Below are positions 16,915-26,135 of a stretch of 43,187 bases of DNA, piece after piece (positions within the stretch are counted from its first letter, which is position 1; each line of letters opens with the position of its first letter). The DNA is from Sphingomonas bacterium. GTDB lineage: Bacteria > Pseudomonadota > Alphaproteobacteria > Sphingomonadales > Sphingomonadaceae. The notes below the pieces were generated by a model, which worked only from the letters and a program-made list of their open reading frames with translations, had not been told where the DNA came from and searched no databases. The position numbers and the translations under genes were made by a program. The DNA is taken from NCBI RefSeq assembly GCF_028292945.1, contig NZ_JAQGLJ010000029.1:1-43187 (forward strand). The letters are read 5' to 3'.

Positions 16915-19203
16915 CTAGCGCAGCCTTTCGATCGCCTGCGCGAGCGCGACGTACAGCTTGCCCATGTCGGACGAGAGCAGCGTGACACCCAGCGGCGAGC
17001 CGTCGCGTTGCGCGAGCACTGCGCGCAGCATGGATTCGAAATCGTGGATGTAGCGGTTCACCCGCTCGCGAAAGCCAGCGTCGTCATCGTACAGCGTGAC
17101 GATTGCGCGCACCTCGCCGGCGTCGAGTAGGCGGACCGCACGGCGGGTGAAGACGCCGCGATCGCCTTTCAGATACGCCGCCCACGCACTGTCCGAGACC
17201 TCCGGCGCCAGCGTGCGCGTGATGTCGATCGAGGCGGAGTTCATCGATTCGATCAGCAGCGACACGCGGCGCGCGAAGGTGTCGCGGTCGTGTTCCTCGC
17301 GCTCGACGCGCGCATCCTCGATGCGGGTCTCCACGATCGCGGTCTGATCGACGATCGTCTGGACGTGGGTTGCCAATCGCTCGGTCGCACGGGTCGAGGC
17401 GTCGACCGCAGCGGCGGTCGCGTCGGTCACGGCGGCAATCTGGCGCTCCACCGTGTCGCTGGTCGCGCGGGCAAGCGCGGCGGCGCTCGCCTCTTCCAGC
17501 CTTGCCGCAGCTTCGGGGATGACCGCGCCCAGCGTCTCGCGCGCGTTTTCGGCGGCGCTCTGCGCGGTGTCGCGGACGCGCAGCAGGGCCTCAAGCAGGC
17601 GCGGCGCGGCCTCTTCGGCGAAGCGGTGCGAGCGGCCGATCGCCTCGTCCACCATCGTACCCAGCGCGTCGGCCTTGGATCGGCCTTCGGTCAGCGTCTG
17701 CAACAGCGTGGCCGATAGCTGATCGACGATGCGGCGCTGCTCGCCGACGACGCCGGCGATCGCCTCTATCGCGTCGTGCGTGCTCTCGGCGGCTGTGACC
17801 AGCGCCAGCAATTCAGGCTTGGTGGCGGCGATCGCGGTCTTGCTGCCCGCAATTCGGCTGTCGAGCCGGCTGATCGCATCGGGCAGCGTCTCGTCGATTT
17901 CGCGCGCCGCCGAGTCGAGCGCGATCAACAGCGTTTCCGTGGTGCCGATCGTGCGCGTCGCCAGCTCCTCGCCGCTTCGCAACGCTTCCGTCATCGCATC
18001 GGCCGAGCCGCCCAGCGCGCTGATGGATGCGGCAAGCAGCTGTGAGCGTTCGACGCCGTGATGATGGAGCGTCGCCATGCGGTTCTCGACGCGTTCCAGC
18101 CCGCTCTCCAGCCCGCCGATGATGGTGTCGCCGCTGGTGCGCTGATCATCGAGCTGAGCCGCGACGCGCTCGATCGCGGCCTCGACCGTCGCGATTCGCC
18201 CGGCCAGTGCCTCCGCCGACTCGCGCGCCGCGCCGTCGAGCGCGGCCTGATGCGCGCCCACCATCGCCAGCATCGCGTCGCCCTGCGCCGCGATACCCTG
18301 TCGTGAACGGTCGACCGCGTCGGCGGTGCGGCCGAGCAGCGCGTCGACCGCACCGGTCATGTCGGCGGTCACCGTCTCGAGTCGCGCGGCGGCCGCTTCG
18401 CTGGTGCCCTCCATGCGGGTGAGGTGATCCGCGAGCGCAAGCGCAGCGGTACCGGCGATGCGATCCGCCTCGCGGCCGCGCTCCGCCAGCGCGGTCAGCT
18501 GAGCGTCGAGCGCGCTGGCATGCTGGGCGGCATCGGAGCCGGCTTGCAGGAGCGCGCGCGTCGCCTCTTCCGTCTCGGCGCGCGCGCGCGGCAGGTCGGC
18601 GAGCACCGTGCCGACGCTCGCCTGGGTGTTGCGCGCCACGTTGACCAGGCTGGTCGCGTGCCGCTCGGCCAGGGCGATCTCGCCCGACAAGGCATGGCCG
18701 AGCGAAGCAAGCCGTGCAGCGGCCGCGTCGCCGCTGGCGATCAGCGCGTCGACCTGTGCGGTCAGCTGATGACCATGCGCCTCCACCGTCATGCCCATGG
18801 CCGCGATCGCCCGTTCCAGGCTGGCGGCTTCGGCGCGCATGGCGGCGGCGGTCGAGCCGAACCGACGCGCCTCCGCGTGGCTGGTGCGAAGGCCGATCAG
18901 CCAAAGGACTCCGATCAGCGCGGGGACGGTGGCGAGCCCGGCGACGAACTGCGCCACGCCCACCGCGGTGAGCGACGGCAGGGTCGATCGGGCTAGCCAC
19001 AGCATGCCAAGCACCCATGCGGCCGCGACTACGACGCCCAGCCCGGCCAGCCCGTGACGCAGGTTGAGTCGGGGCGAAGGCTCTTCCTCCGAGGAAGTGT
19101 CGAGCCACTCCTGCTCGAGCAGCAAATCGGGCTCGGGCTGGTGCGGGATCGTCCCACGACTGCTGTCCGCACGTATCTCGACCAGCATGGAACCCCCGCT
19201 CAT
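16915..19203 (-). CDS. membrane-anchored coiled-coil protein, two N-terminal TM helices (TipN-like layout)
   Basis: This protein has 762 residues. An acidic, Pro-rich cytoplasmic start (about 1-49) is followed by two hydrophobic helices at about 51-71 and 81-105. A very long Ala/Glu/Arg/Thr-rich region with heptad-like spacing follows up to about residue 640, and a more mixed conserved-looking end (RRVSLLIESMNSASIDITRT, then SDSAWAAYLKGDRGVFTRR) closes the protein. The layout resembles TipN-type polarity proteins of alphaproteobacteria (two TMs plus coiled coil), but I cannot show homology. The start could also be ATG at 19188 (MLVEIRADS), which has a G-rich site before it. It is divergent from the Hpt-like gene across an 80-base gap. 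A role in polarity, division or envelope structure is inferred only. Confidence 0.8.
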   Translation of the reverse strand: MSGGSMLVEIRADSSRGTIPHQPEPDLLLEQEWLDTSSEEEPSPRLNLRHGLAGLGVVVAAAWVLGMLWLARSTLPSLTAVGVAQFVAGLATVPALIGVLWLIGLRTSHAEARRFGSTAAAMRAEAASLERAIAAMGMTVEAHGHQLTAQVDALIASGDAAAARLASLGHALSGEIALAERHATSLVNVARNTQASVGTVLADLPRARAETEEATRALLQAGSDAAQHASALDAQLTALAERGREADRIAGTAALALADHLTRMEGTSEAAAARLETVTADMTGAVDALLGRTADAVDRSRQGIAAQGDAMLAMVGAHQAALDGAARESAEALAGRIATVEAAIERVAAQLDDQRTSGDTIIGGLESGLERVENRMATLHHHGVERSQLLAASISALGGSADAMTEALRSGEELATRTIGTTETLLIALDSAAREIDETLPDAISRLDSRIAGSKTAIAATKPELLALVTAAESTHDAIEAIAGVVGEQRRIVDQLSATLLQTLTEGRSKADALGTMVDEAIGRSHRFAEEAAPRLLEALLRVRDTAQSAAENARETLGAVIPEAAARLEEASAAALARATSDTVERQIAAVTDATAAAVDASTRATERLATHVQTIVDQTAIVETRIEDARVEREEHDRDTFARRVSLLIESMNSASIDITRTLAPEVSDSAWAAYLKGDRGVFTRRAVRLLDAGEVRAIVTLYDDDAGFRERVNRYIHDFESMLRAVLAQRDGSPLGVTLLSSDMGKLYVALAQAIERLR

Positions 19204-19283
19204 GGTTTCTGGTTACCATGTTTCGACGCGCCGCAAAGCCCCGCCGCAACGGTTCAGTAACGACCGTGGCGATAGGGACACGC

Positions 19284-19577
19284 ATGGCCTACGACCCCGG
19301 AGCGATCGAAGCGACACTGGCAGCAGCGGTCGGCGACGATCCCGGCCTGATCGCGGAGTTGCGGATCGCCTTTGTCGAGAGCGCGGACAGGGCGCTGATC
19401 GCGATGGAGCGCGCCCACGACGCCGAGGCGTGGTGCGCGGCGGCGTGGCGGCTGAAGGGGCTTGCGGCCAGCTTTGGCGCGGTGCGGCTGATGGCGCTGG
19501 CGACGGACGCGGTGAACGCGGGCGTGCCCGACGCGGCGCTGGCGGCCAAGCTGCGGCGGCTGGTTGCCCGGCTCTAG
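19284..19577 (+). CDS. Hpt-like domain protein lacking the phospho-accepting histidine
   Basis: This 97-residue all-helical protein matches the histidine phosphotransfer (Hpt) pattern: an acidic helix ELRIAFVESADRALIAM, then the core AAAWRLKGLAASFGAVRL, then LATDAVNAG. In active Hpt domains the core reads AHxLKGxAxxxGA; here the His position is Trp55 (TGG 19446-19448), while the following Leu, Lys58 and Gly59 are kept. It is therefore unlikely to carry phosphate and may act as a binding adaptor. The start at ATG 19284 is chosen because the family begins there and AGGGA precedes it; the frame is open back to 19218. It is the first of four co-oriented genes. Confidence 0.8.
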   Translation: MAYDPGAIEATLAAAVGDDPGLIAELRIAFVESADRALIAMERAHDAEAWCAAAWRLKGLAASFGAVRLMALATDAVNAGVPDAALAAKLRRLVARL

Positions 19578-19612
19578 CCGCGACGCCTCGCGCGCCGTAA
19601 CAACCGCGTGTG

Positions 19613-20791
19613 ATGATCGCGGGACTGCTCTTTGCCATTGGCGAAACCGATGATCGGCCGGAGCGGCTGACTGCGACGCTGCCGTTCGGCGGCGTGACGT
19701 TGATCGAATATCAGGCGCGGCTGCTGGTCGAGGCGGGCGCTTCGCAGATCATCATCCTCGTCGCGCGGCTGACGCCTGAACTGCTTGGCGCAGTGTCTCG
19801 GATCGGGCGACGCGGCGTGACCGTCGACGCGGTCAGGCACGCCAGCGAGGCTGCGGCCAAGCTGCACCCGCTCGCCCGCGTGCTGATGCTGGCGGATGGG
19901 CTGATCACCACCGAGCGGGTCGTAGCCACGCTGGCCGAAGAGGGCGGCGATGCGCTGCTGGTCGTGGCGCAGGCCGACGCGGGGCAGGTGTTCGAGCGAT
20001 TGGGAGGCGGACAGGCCTGGGCGGGTGTCGCCCGGCTCGATCCGCAGCGGATCGGGGAGGTGGCGCGACTGCCGCGCGATTACGACCCGCAATCCACGCT
20101 GGTGCGCGTCGCGGAACAGGCGCGTGCGGTCCACGTCCTGCTGCCCCCCGACGCGCTGGCGCATGGGCATGGCATCGAACGCAACGGCGCGGCGCTGGCG
20201 ACTCGCGGGCGGGCGGTACTGGCGGCGATCGTGTCGGATCGGCGCGGCTGGTATGACCGCTGGCTGTTGGCGCCGCTTGCCCGATTGGCCTTGCCGGCGA
20301 TGATCGCGCGGCAGTGGCCGGGCGCGTTGGTCGGCGGGGCAGGTGCGGCGCTGGGGGCGCTGGGGCTGGCAGGATTGGCGTTCGGGTGGAGTATCGCCGG
20401 GCTGGTGCTGGCCTGTGTCGCCTGTCTGGTTCTGGGGCTCGGCGCGACGCTGAGCGGACTGCGAGACGAGCCGGGGACGGAGCGGGGGCAGCGGGTGGCG
20501 GGGCTGGCCATTCCCGCCCTGGCATCGCTGTTTCTCGGCGCGGCGGAGAGCGGGCGCAGCGGCAATCTGGCGGCGCTAGCGGTCGCCGCAGCGCTGGTGA
20601 CGCTGGCCGCCCTGGCCGAGCGCGCCGGGCCGGAGCGGCTGCGGGCATGGTGGTGGGGCAGTGCCCCGGCTTACCTCCTCGGAATCCTCGCCGCTACTTC
20701 GGTCGGGTGGCCCGTGATCGGCATGGCGGCGGCGGCCGCCTATGCGACCGCCACGCTGGGGGCGGCCATCGAGCGGCTGCGGCAGCCTTAG
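19613..20791 (+). CDS. nucleotidyltransferase-like domain fused to a multi-TM domain (degenerate CDP-alcohol transferase-like)
   Basis: This protein has 392 residues from ATG 19613 (GTG 19610 is possible). The N-terminal half, about residues 1-200, resembles a sugar-nucleotide transferase fold: a strand LLFAIGE, then LPFGGVTLIEYQARLLVEAGAS followed by a hydrophobic strand (IIILVARL), and later VLMLADGLI. It lacks the family's GxGTR loop. The second half has about six hydrophobic helices after a WYDRWLLAPLARLALP segment. That layout recalls the inositol-phosphate cytidylyltransferase/CDP-alcohol phosphatidyltransferase fusions, but I see no DGxxAR-type catalytic motif. It may be a non-catalytic relative. 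Its partner genes are the Hpt-like, DUF2336 and kinase-like ones. Confidence 0.7.
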   Translation: MIAGLLFAIGETDDRPERLTATLPFGGVTLIEYQARLLVEAGASQIIILVARLTPELLGAVSRIGRRGVTVDAVRHASEAAAKLHPLARVLMLADGLITTERVVATLAEEGGDALLVVAQADAGQVFERLGGGQAWAGVARLDPQRIGEVARLPRDYDPQSTLVRVAEQARAVHVLLPPDALAHGHGIERNGAALATRGRAVLAAIVSDRRGWYDRWLLAPLARLALPAMIARQWPGALVGGAGAALGALGLAGLAFGWSIAGLVLACVACLVLGLGATLSGLRDEPGTERGQRVAGLAIPALASLFLGAAESGRSGNLAALAVAAALVTLAALAERAGPERLRAWWWGSAPAYLLGILAATSVGWPVIGMAAAAAYATATLGAAIERLRQP

Positions 20792-20820
20792 TCGCGCTTT
20801 AACGACGCTGCGTTTACAGC

Positions 20821-21873
20821 GTGTCCATGCCTGCCGACGCACCCCTGCAAACTGCCGCCGCGCGTGCCGCCCAGGCGCGCGCGCTTGCGGATGCGCGGCT
20901 GCGCGGCTCGATCGACGACCTGCTGCTGGCGGACGACGCCCGGCTGGACGAGCGAACGCGGGTGATGCTGTCGAGGCTGCTGCACGAGACCATTGCCGCC
21001 ATCGAGACGGAGCTGCGCCGCCAGGCCGCGCGGCTGCTGGCGGCGCGCGGCGGGGTCACCGCGGCCGAGGCGTTGCTGAGCGAGAGCCTGGCCGCCGGCC
21101 GGCTGATGGCGGCGGGGTTGCTGCGCGATGAAGCGTTGATCGAGGCGCTGGTCGCGCGCGTGCGGCACGACCTGATCGCATCCGCGCTGCCGGCCGGATC
21201 GCGCGACGCTACGACGGGGTCGGACGAGGCAAGCCTGCTGGTCCGGCTGGCAGCGGTGCCCGACCGGGTCGTCGCCTCCGCCGCGCGGGCGCTGCTGGTG
21301 GCGGACAGTCGTGGCGGCGTGATCCTCGCCGCCGAGGTCCAGCATCGACTCGTCTGGTGGGTAGCGGCGGCGATCCGTCCGGCCCTGGACGACCCCGACA
21401 CCGACCGCGCGATCGCGGAGGCGGCAGTACGGTCGCTGGGCGCGCATGACGAGGGCGAGGGCGGGGACGCGGTGGCGATGCGGCTGGCGGCGGCGATCGA
21501 CGCGCGGCCGGACGAACTCGCGCCGCTGCTTCTGGAAGCGCTGAGCGACCGGCGGCTGTCACTGTTCGTGGCCGTGCTGGCGCAGGCAATCGGGCTCGAT
21601 TTCGAGCAGGCGCAGGCACTGGTGCTGGAGCCGGATGGAGAGCGGCTGTGGCTGGCGCTGCGCGCGGCGCAGCTGGACCGGCCGACGATCGCGCGGATCG
21701 CGCTGGCCCTGAGCGACGCCGACCCGCGTCGCGACATCGAGGCGTTCGCGGACGACCTGGACCGGATTGCGAGGGTCGATCCGGCCGACGCGCGGCTGGC
21801 GCTCGCGCCGGAGACGCTGGGACGCGACTTCCGCGTCGCCATCCGAGCGCTGGCGCGGACGGGCAGGGCATGA
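20821..21873 (+). CDS. DUF2336 domain-containing protein
   Basis: This 350-residue soluble protein is rich in Ala, Arg, Leu and Asp and is almost wholly helical. The layout SRLLHETIAAIETELRRQAARLL, VAAVPDRVVASAARALL-like repeats and RPDELAPLLLEALSDRRLSLF matches the alphaproteobacterial DUF2336 family, which has HEAT-like helical repeats and no known activity. The start is GTG 20821 or ATG 20827; neither has a clear Shine-Dalgarno site. Its stop overlaps the start of the kinase-like gene as ATGA, so the two products are likely made together and may interact. Confidence 0.85.
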   Translation: MSMPADAPLQTAAARAAQARALADARLRGSIDDLLLADDARLDERTRVMLSRLLHETIAAIETELRRQAARLLAARGGVTAAEALLSESLAAGRLMAAGLLRDEALIEALVARVRHDLIASALPAGSRDATTGSDEASLLVRLAAVPDRVVASAARALLVADSRGGVILAAEVQHRLVWWVAAAIRPALDDPDTDRAIAEAAVRSLGAHDEGEGGDAVAMRLAAAIDARPDELAPLLLEALSDRRLSLFVAVLAQAIGLDFEQAQALVLEPDGERLWLALRAAQLDRPTIARIALALSDADPRRDIEAFADDLDRIARVDPADARLALAPETLGRDFRVAIRALARTGRA

Positions 21874-23225
21874 ACGTGTTCGGAGCCGACCGTGCTGTGG
21901 CACATGCGGAGGTGGACGCCGAAGGACGGTTGCTGGCCGCCGACCCGGCCATCGACGCGCTGAACGGGCGGGCGGGAGGCGCAATCGGCGCGCCGCTCGC
22001 GGTGCCGCAACTGGCGACGGCCGCGCGGCTGGCGCGGCGGCTGGGTGTGATCGTATCGCGCGGGATCGTCGTCGCTGACGCCGATACCGACCTGGAGCTT
22101 TGGGTGCGGGCGCAGCCTGATGGCGACAGGGTGCGGCTGGCGGTCAGCGGCTGGCGCGAGAAGCCGGCGTGGCGGCCGACCGGTCGCGACGCGGCGATGT
22201 TCGCCCCGGCGGCGGACTGGCGGTGGGAAACCGACGCTTCGCTGCGGCTTACCTTCGTGTCGCTGGAGGCCGCGACCGCAGCGGGACTGGACGCCTTCAC
22301 GCTGCTTGGTCAGCCGCTGACCGCGCTGTTCGCGCTGGAGGATGGCGCGGACGGGGCGTTGCCGATCCTGGACGCGCTGGCGCGGCGGCGCTCCTTCGAG
22401 GCGCAGCCCGCCCGCATCCGCGCGTCGGGGCAAAAGGTGCTGCTGTCTGCCGTGGCACGGCGGGACCAGGTGGACGAGTTCGCCGGTCTGAGCGGGGCTG
22501 CGGAGATGATCGTGACGCCGGCGACTCCCGAGGCCGTGCCGCTCCCGGCGAGTTTCACGGGCGGACTCGACAAGGCGCTGCGGACGCCGTTGGCGCGGAT
22601 CGTCGCCAATGCGAACAGCATTCACGCGCAGACCGACGGACCGATCGCGCCCCGCTATGCAAGCTATGCCAACGACATTGCCGACGCCGGGCGGCACTTG
22701 CTGGAACTGGTCGGCGACCTGGTCGACCTGCAGGCCGTGGAGCGACCGGACTTTCGACTGACCCCCGAGCGCATCGACCTCGCCGACGTGGCGCGGCGCG
22801 CGGCCGGCCTGCTTGGCGTTCGGGCGGGCGACGCTGGCGTCGTCGTCGCGCAGCCACCGGCCGAGCGGACGGTGCCTGCGTCCGGCGACTTTCGCCGCGC
22901 CTTGCAGATTGTCGTCAACCTGCTGGGGAATGCGCTGCGCTACTCGCCGAAGGGCAGTGTCATCGTCATCGAGGTCGGGTCCGATGGCGGTCGGGCTCGA
23001 TTGACGATCGCCGATCAAGGCAAGGGCGTCGCGCCGGCCGATCAGGCACGCATCTTCGACAAGTTCGAGCGGGTCGATCCCAGCGAACCGGGCGGCAACG
23101 GCCTGGGTCTCTACATTGCCCGCCGGCTGGCGCGCGCGATGGATGGCGATCTGACGGTGGAGAGCGACGCCGGCGGGGGCGCGCGCTTTACGCTCAGCCT
23201 ACCGGCGATAACGCCGCGCGAGTAG
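21870..23225 (+). CDS. PAS/sensor-kinase-like protein with lysine in place of the H-box histidine
   Basis: This protein has 451 residues and no TM helix or signal peptide. A PAS-like region (DWRWETDASLRLTFVSLEAA) lies near residues 112-160. The dimerisation helix has DKALRTPLARIVANANS at 234-250, where kinases read S-H-E-L-R-T-P-L: the His position is Lys235 (AAG 22572-22574) and the Glu is Ala236. The ATP-binding domain looks intact, with N box NLLGNALRYSP, G1 DQGKGV, F box IFDKFERV and G2 GGNGLGLYIARRLARAM. So it could bind ATP but not autophosphorylate in the standard way. It starts by ATGA overlap with DUF2336. The last 27 bases overlap the end of the convergent small membrane gene. Confidence 0.85.
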   Translation: MNVFGADRAVAHAEVDAEGRLLAADPAIDALNGRAGGAIGAPLAVPQLATAARLARRLGVIVSRGIVVADADTDLELWVRAQPDGDRVRLAVSGWREKPAWRPTGRDAAMFAPAADWRWETDASLRLTFVSLEAATAAGLDAFTLLGQPLTALFALEDGADGALPILDALARRRSFEAQPARIRASGQKVLLSAVARRDQVDEFAGLSGAAEMIVTPATPEAVPLPASFTGGLDKALRTPLARIVANANSIHAQTDGPIAPRYASYANDIADAGRHLLELVGDLVDLQAVERPDFRLTPERIDLADVARRAAGLLGVRAGDAGVVVAQPPAERTVPASGDFRRALQIVVNLLGNALRYSPKGSVIVIEVGSDGGRARLTIADQGKGVAPADQARIFDKFERVDPSEPGGNGLGLYIARRLARAMDGDLTVESDAGGGARFTLSLPAITPRE

Positions 23226-23399
23226 CACCAGCAGCAACCCGGCCACCGCCAGCGCCGCGCCGTAATCGGCCCAGACGCGCTGGCTGAGCATGAAGCTGGA
23301 CGCCGGCCAGCGAATATACCCCAGACCCTGCCCGATCCACAGCGCCCCGATCAGCGCCATCGCGACGCCGACGATCGTCACGATTCGCCGCGCCCTCAT
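23199..23399 (-). CDS. small two-TM membrane protein downstream of gltA
   Basis: This 66-residue protein has hydrophobic segments at about 6-27 (IVTIVGVAMALIGALWIGQG) and 43-60 (DYGAALAVAGLLLVLLA), basic ends (MRARR and ARRYRR), and a short loop containing YIRWPASSFM. It resembles small uncharacterised proteins often found in proteobacteria with GLGYI(R/P) and SFM in the loop. The start overlaps the gltA stop as ATGA, so it is coupled to citrate synthase translation. Its 3' end overlaps the opposing kinase-like gene by 27 bases. Function is unknown. Confidence 0.8.
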   Translation of the reverse strand: MRARRIVTIVGVAMALIGALWIGQGLGYIRWPASSFMLSQRVWADYGAALAVAGLLLVLLARRYRR

Positions 23400-24673
23400 C
23401 AGCGTTGATCGAGTGCAACGTACGGCCGCGCGGTCGGGCCGGTGTAGAGCTGACGCGGGCGGCCGATCTTCTGGTCGGGATCGGTGATCATCTCGTTCCA
23501 CTGCGCCACCCAACCGACCGTGCGGGCAAGCGCAAACAGCGCGGTGAACATCGAGGTCGGGAAGCCGATCGCCGACAGGATCACGCCCGAGTAAAAATCG
23601 ACGTTGGGGAACAGCTTCTTCTCGGCGAAGTAATCGTCCTTGAGCGCCAGCTCCTCCAGCTGGATCGCCACGTCGAACACGGGGTCGGAGACCTTCATCG
23701 CCGCGAATACCTCGCGCACGGTCTTCTGCATCACCGTCGCGCGCGGATCGTAGTTCTTGTACACCCGGTGACCGAAGCCCATCAGGCGGAACGGGTCATT
23801 CTTGTCCTTGGCGCGCGCGATGAACTCGGGGATCCGCTCGGGATGGCCGATCTCGCGCAACATGTTGAGCGCCGCCTCGTTGGCGCCGCCATGCGCAGGA
23901 CCCCACAGGCACGCGATGCCGGCAGCGATGCACGCGAACGGGTTCGCTCCCGATGAGCCGGCGAGCCGCACCGTCGAGGTGGAGGCATTCTGCTCATGGT
24001 CGGCGTGGAGGATGAAGATACGGTCCATCGCGCGTTCGATGATCGGATCGACGACATAGGGCTCGGCGGGCACGCCGAACGTCATGCGCAGGAAATTGCC
24101 GGTGTAGCTCAACGAGTTGTCAGGGTAGAGGAACGGCTGCCCGACGCTGTATTTATACGCCATCGCGGCGATCGTCGGCATCTTGGCGATCAAACGGTGC
24201 GACGCGATCACGCGTTGCGCGGGATCGTGGATATCGGTGGAGTCGTGGTAAAAGGCGGAAAGCGCGCCGACCACGCCGCACATGATCGCCATCGGGTGCG
24301 CGTCGCGGCGAAACCCGCGAAAGAACTGCGCCAGTTGCTCGTTGACCATTGTGTGGCGGGTGATGGTGGTGGTGAACCGGTTCAACTCGGCCGCCGACGG
24401 CAGTTCGCCGTTGAGCAACAGGTAGCTGACCTCCATGAAGTTGGACTGTTCGGCCAGCTCGCCAATCGTGTAGCCGCGATGCAGCAGCACGCCCTCGTCG
24501 CCATCGATATAGGTCAGCGCCGACTGGCAGCTCGCCGTCGAAGTGAAGCCCGGATCATAGGTGAACATGCCCGTGTCGGCATAAAGTTTGCGGATGTCGA
24601 CCACGTCCGGCCCGACCGAGCCGGACATCCGCTTATATCGATGATCGCCGAAGGAGACGGTGCCGTCGGTCAT
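23399..24673 (-). CDS. gltA: citrate synthase (type II)
   Basis: This enzyme condenses oxaloacetate with acetyl-CoA in the first step of the TCA cycle. Its 424 residues are normal for the bacterial hexameric type. The N-terminal [20 protein letters not shown] and LLHRGYTI segments, the [10 protein letters not shown] block, the [13 protein letters not shown] block with active-site His, and [14 protein letters not shown] with another catalytic His are all present. The ATG overlaps the gltX stop (ATGA) and the stop overlaps the small membrane gene, forming a tight gltX-gltA-orf operon. No separate promoter is evident between gltX and gltA. Confidence 0.97.
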   Translation of the reverse strand: MTDGTVSFGDHRYKRMSGSVGPDVVDIRKLYADTGMFTYDPGFTSTASCQSALTYIDGDEGVLLHRGYTIGELAEQSNFMEVSYLLLNGELPSAAELNRFTTTITRHTMVNEQLAQFFRGFRRDAHPMAIMCGVVGALSAFYHDSTDIHDPAQRVIASHRLIAKMPTIAAMAYKYSVGQPFLYPDNSLSYTGNFLRMTFGVPAEPYVVDPIIERAMDRIFILHADHEQNASTSTVRLAGSSGANPFACIAAGIACLWGPAHGGANEAALNMLREIGHPERIPEFIARAKDKNDPFRLMGFGHRVYKNYDPRATVMQKTVREVFAAMKVSDPVFDVAIQLEELALKDDYFAEKKLFPNVDFYSGVILSAIGFPTSMFTALFALARTVGWVAQWNEMITDPDQKIGRPRQLYTGPTARPYVALDQR

Positions 24674-26055
24674 GCTGTCACTTCCTCAAAGCTGGCCTGG
24701 TCGGCAATGCGGTGAAGGCTTTCCTCGCGCCCGAGCAGCGCCAGGACGTCGAAGATGCCGGGCGACGTGCGTCGTCCGGTGAGCGCGGCGCGCAGCGGCT
24801 GGGCGGCCTGACCCAGCTTGAGCCCGGCTGCGTCCGCCACCTGCCGCACCGCAGCCTCAAGCGTACCCGTATCCCAGCTTGGCACCGCGTCAAGCGCCGC
24901 GTGCAGCCGGCCGAGCGTGGCGCGTGCTTCGCCCGCCAGCAGCGGTTCCGCGTCTGAGGCGATCGGCAGCGGGCGGGTCGCAAACAAAAAGGCGGCGCTG
25001 TCCGCCAACTCGTTGAGATTGGCCGCACGCGGCTTCAGCGAGGGCATCGCCCGCTGCAGCAGGTCGAGATCGTCGATGCCGACGCGCTTGGCGACCAGGG
25101 CCGCCAGCCGCGCGTCGCTCGCCTCACGGATGTAGTGGCCGTTGAGGTTTTCGAGCTTCTTCAGATCGAACCGCGCCGGGGACTTGCCCACCGCGGCAAG
25201 GTCGAACCACTGGACGGCCTGCTCGCGACTGATGATCTCGTCGTCGCCATGCCCCCAGCCGAGCCGCAGCAAGTAATTGTCGAGCGCTTCTGGCAGAATG
25301 CCGAGCTCGTCGCGATAGGCCTCCACGCCGACCGCACCGTGCCGCTTGGACAGCTTGCCGCCATCGGCACCGTGGATCATCGGCACGTGCGCGTACACCG
25401 GAACTGGCCAGTCCATCGCCCTGATGATCGGCAGCTGGCGGAAGGCGTTGTTGAGGTGATCGTCGCCCCGGATGACATGGGTCACGCCCATGTCGTGATC
25501 GTCGACCACGACGGCGAGCATGTAGGTCGGCGTGCCGTCCGACCGGAGCAGGACCAGGTCATCCAGCTCGGCATTCTGGACGGTCACGGCGCCCTGCACC
25601 TGATCGTCGATGGTCGTAGCACCTTCGCGCGGTGCCCGGAGGCGCACCACGAACGGCTGGTCGGCGGGGCCTTCGACACGGTCGCGCCACGGCGAGCGGA
25701 TCCGCAGCGGCTTCTTGGCGGATTCGGCTTCGGCGCGCTGCGCGGCGATCTCGTCCGTCGTCATCCAGCAGCGATAGGCGTTGCCCGACCCGATCATGTG
25801 CGCCGCCACCTCGGCATGGCGGGTCATGCGGGCGAACTGGAACACCGCGTCACCGTCCCAATCAAGGCTTAGCCAACGCATCCCTTCCAGAATCGCGTCG
25901 ATCGCCGGCTGCGTGGAGCGGGCGCGATCGGTGTCCTCGATGCGCAGCAGGAACCTGCCGCCATGATGACGCGCGAACAGCCAGTTGAACAACGCCGTGC
26001 GGGCGCCGCCCAGATGGAGAAACCCGGTCGGTGACGGTGCGAACCGTGTCACCAC
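24670..26055 (-). CDS. gltX: glutamyl-tRNA synthetase
   Basis: This class I synthetase charges tRNA with glutamate. The HIGH-type motif is HLGG in [18 protein letters not shown], and the KMSKS-type motif is KLSKRHG. The start is uncertain. The longest frame begins at TTG 26109, but GTG 26055 (VVTRFAPSP) has GGAG nine bases upstream and matches where the family normally begins; GTG 26070 is a third option. From 26055 the length is 461 residues. Many alphaproteobacteria have two gltX-type genes, one of which may charge tRNA-Gln for transamidation; which one this is cannot be told from the sequence alone. It heads the gltX-gltA unit and is divergent from comEC. Confidence 0.95.
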   Translation of the reverse strand: MVTRFAPSPTGFLHLGGARTALFNWLFARHHGGRFLLRIEDTDRARSTQPAIDAILEGMRWLSLDWDGDAVFQFARMTRHAEVAAHMIGSGNAYRCWMTTDEIAAQRAEAESAKKPLRIRSPWRDRVEGPADQPFVVRLRAPREGATTIDDQVQGAVTVQNAELDDLVLLRSDGTPTYMLAVVVDDHDMGVTHVIRGDDHLNNAFRQLPIIRAMDWPVPVYAHVPMIHGADGGKLSKRHGAVGVEAYRDELGILPEALDNYLLRLGWGHGDDEIISREQAVQWFDLAAVGKSPARFDLKKLENLNGHYIREASDARLAALVAKRVGIDDLDLLQRAMPSLKPRAANLNELADSAAFLFATRPLPIASDAEPLLAGEARATLGRLHAALDAVPSWDTGTLEAAVRQVADAAGLKLGQAAQPLRAALTGRRTSPGIFDVLALLGREESLHRIADQASFEEVTA

Positions 26056-26135
26056 CTGCGCAGGCTCCACCAGAGACCCTGGGCCATCGATCTTGTCGGT
26101 TGCGCCCAAGCGCTGCTGCTCCCAAGCTGCGGATC

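Noticed and set aside
18146..19285. Open frame of 379 codons in another - strand frame, overlapping the coiled-coil gene
   Set aside because: It is an Arg/Gly/Ala-rich shadow of the 762-residue gene, with no plausible domain.
24670..26109. gltX starting at TTG 26109
   Set aside because: TTG is a weak start with no Shine-Dalgarno site, and the extra 18 residues are not family-like. GTG 26055 has GGAG at the right distance. Not fully settled.
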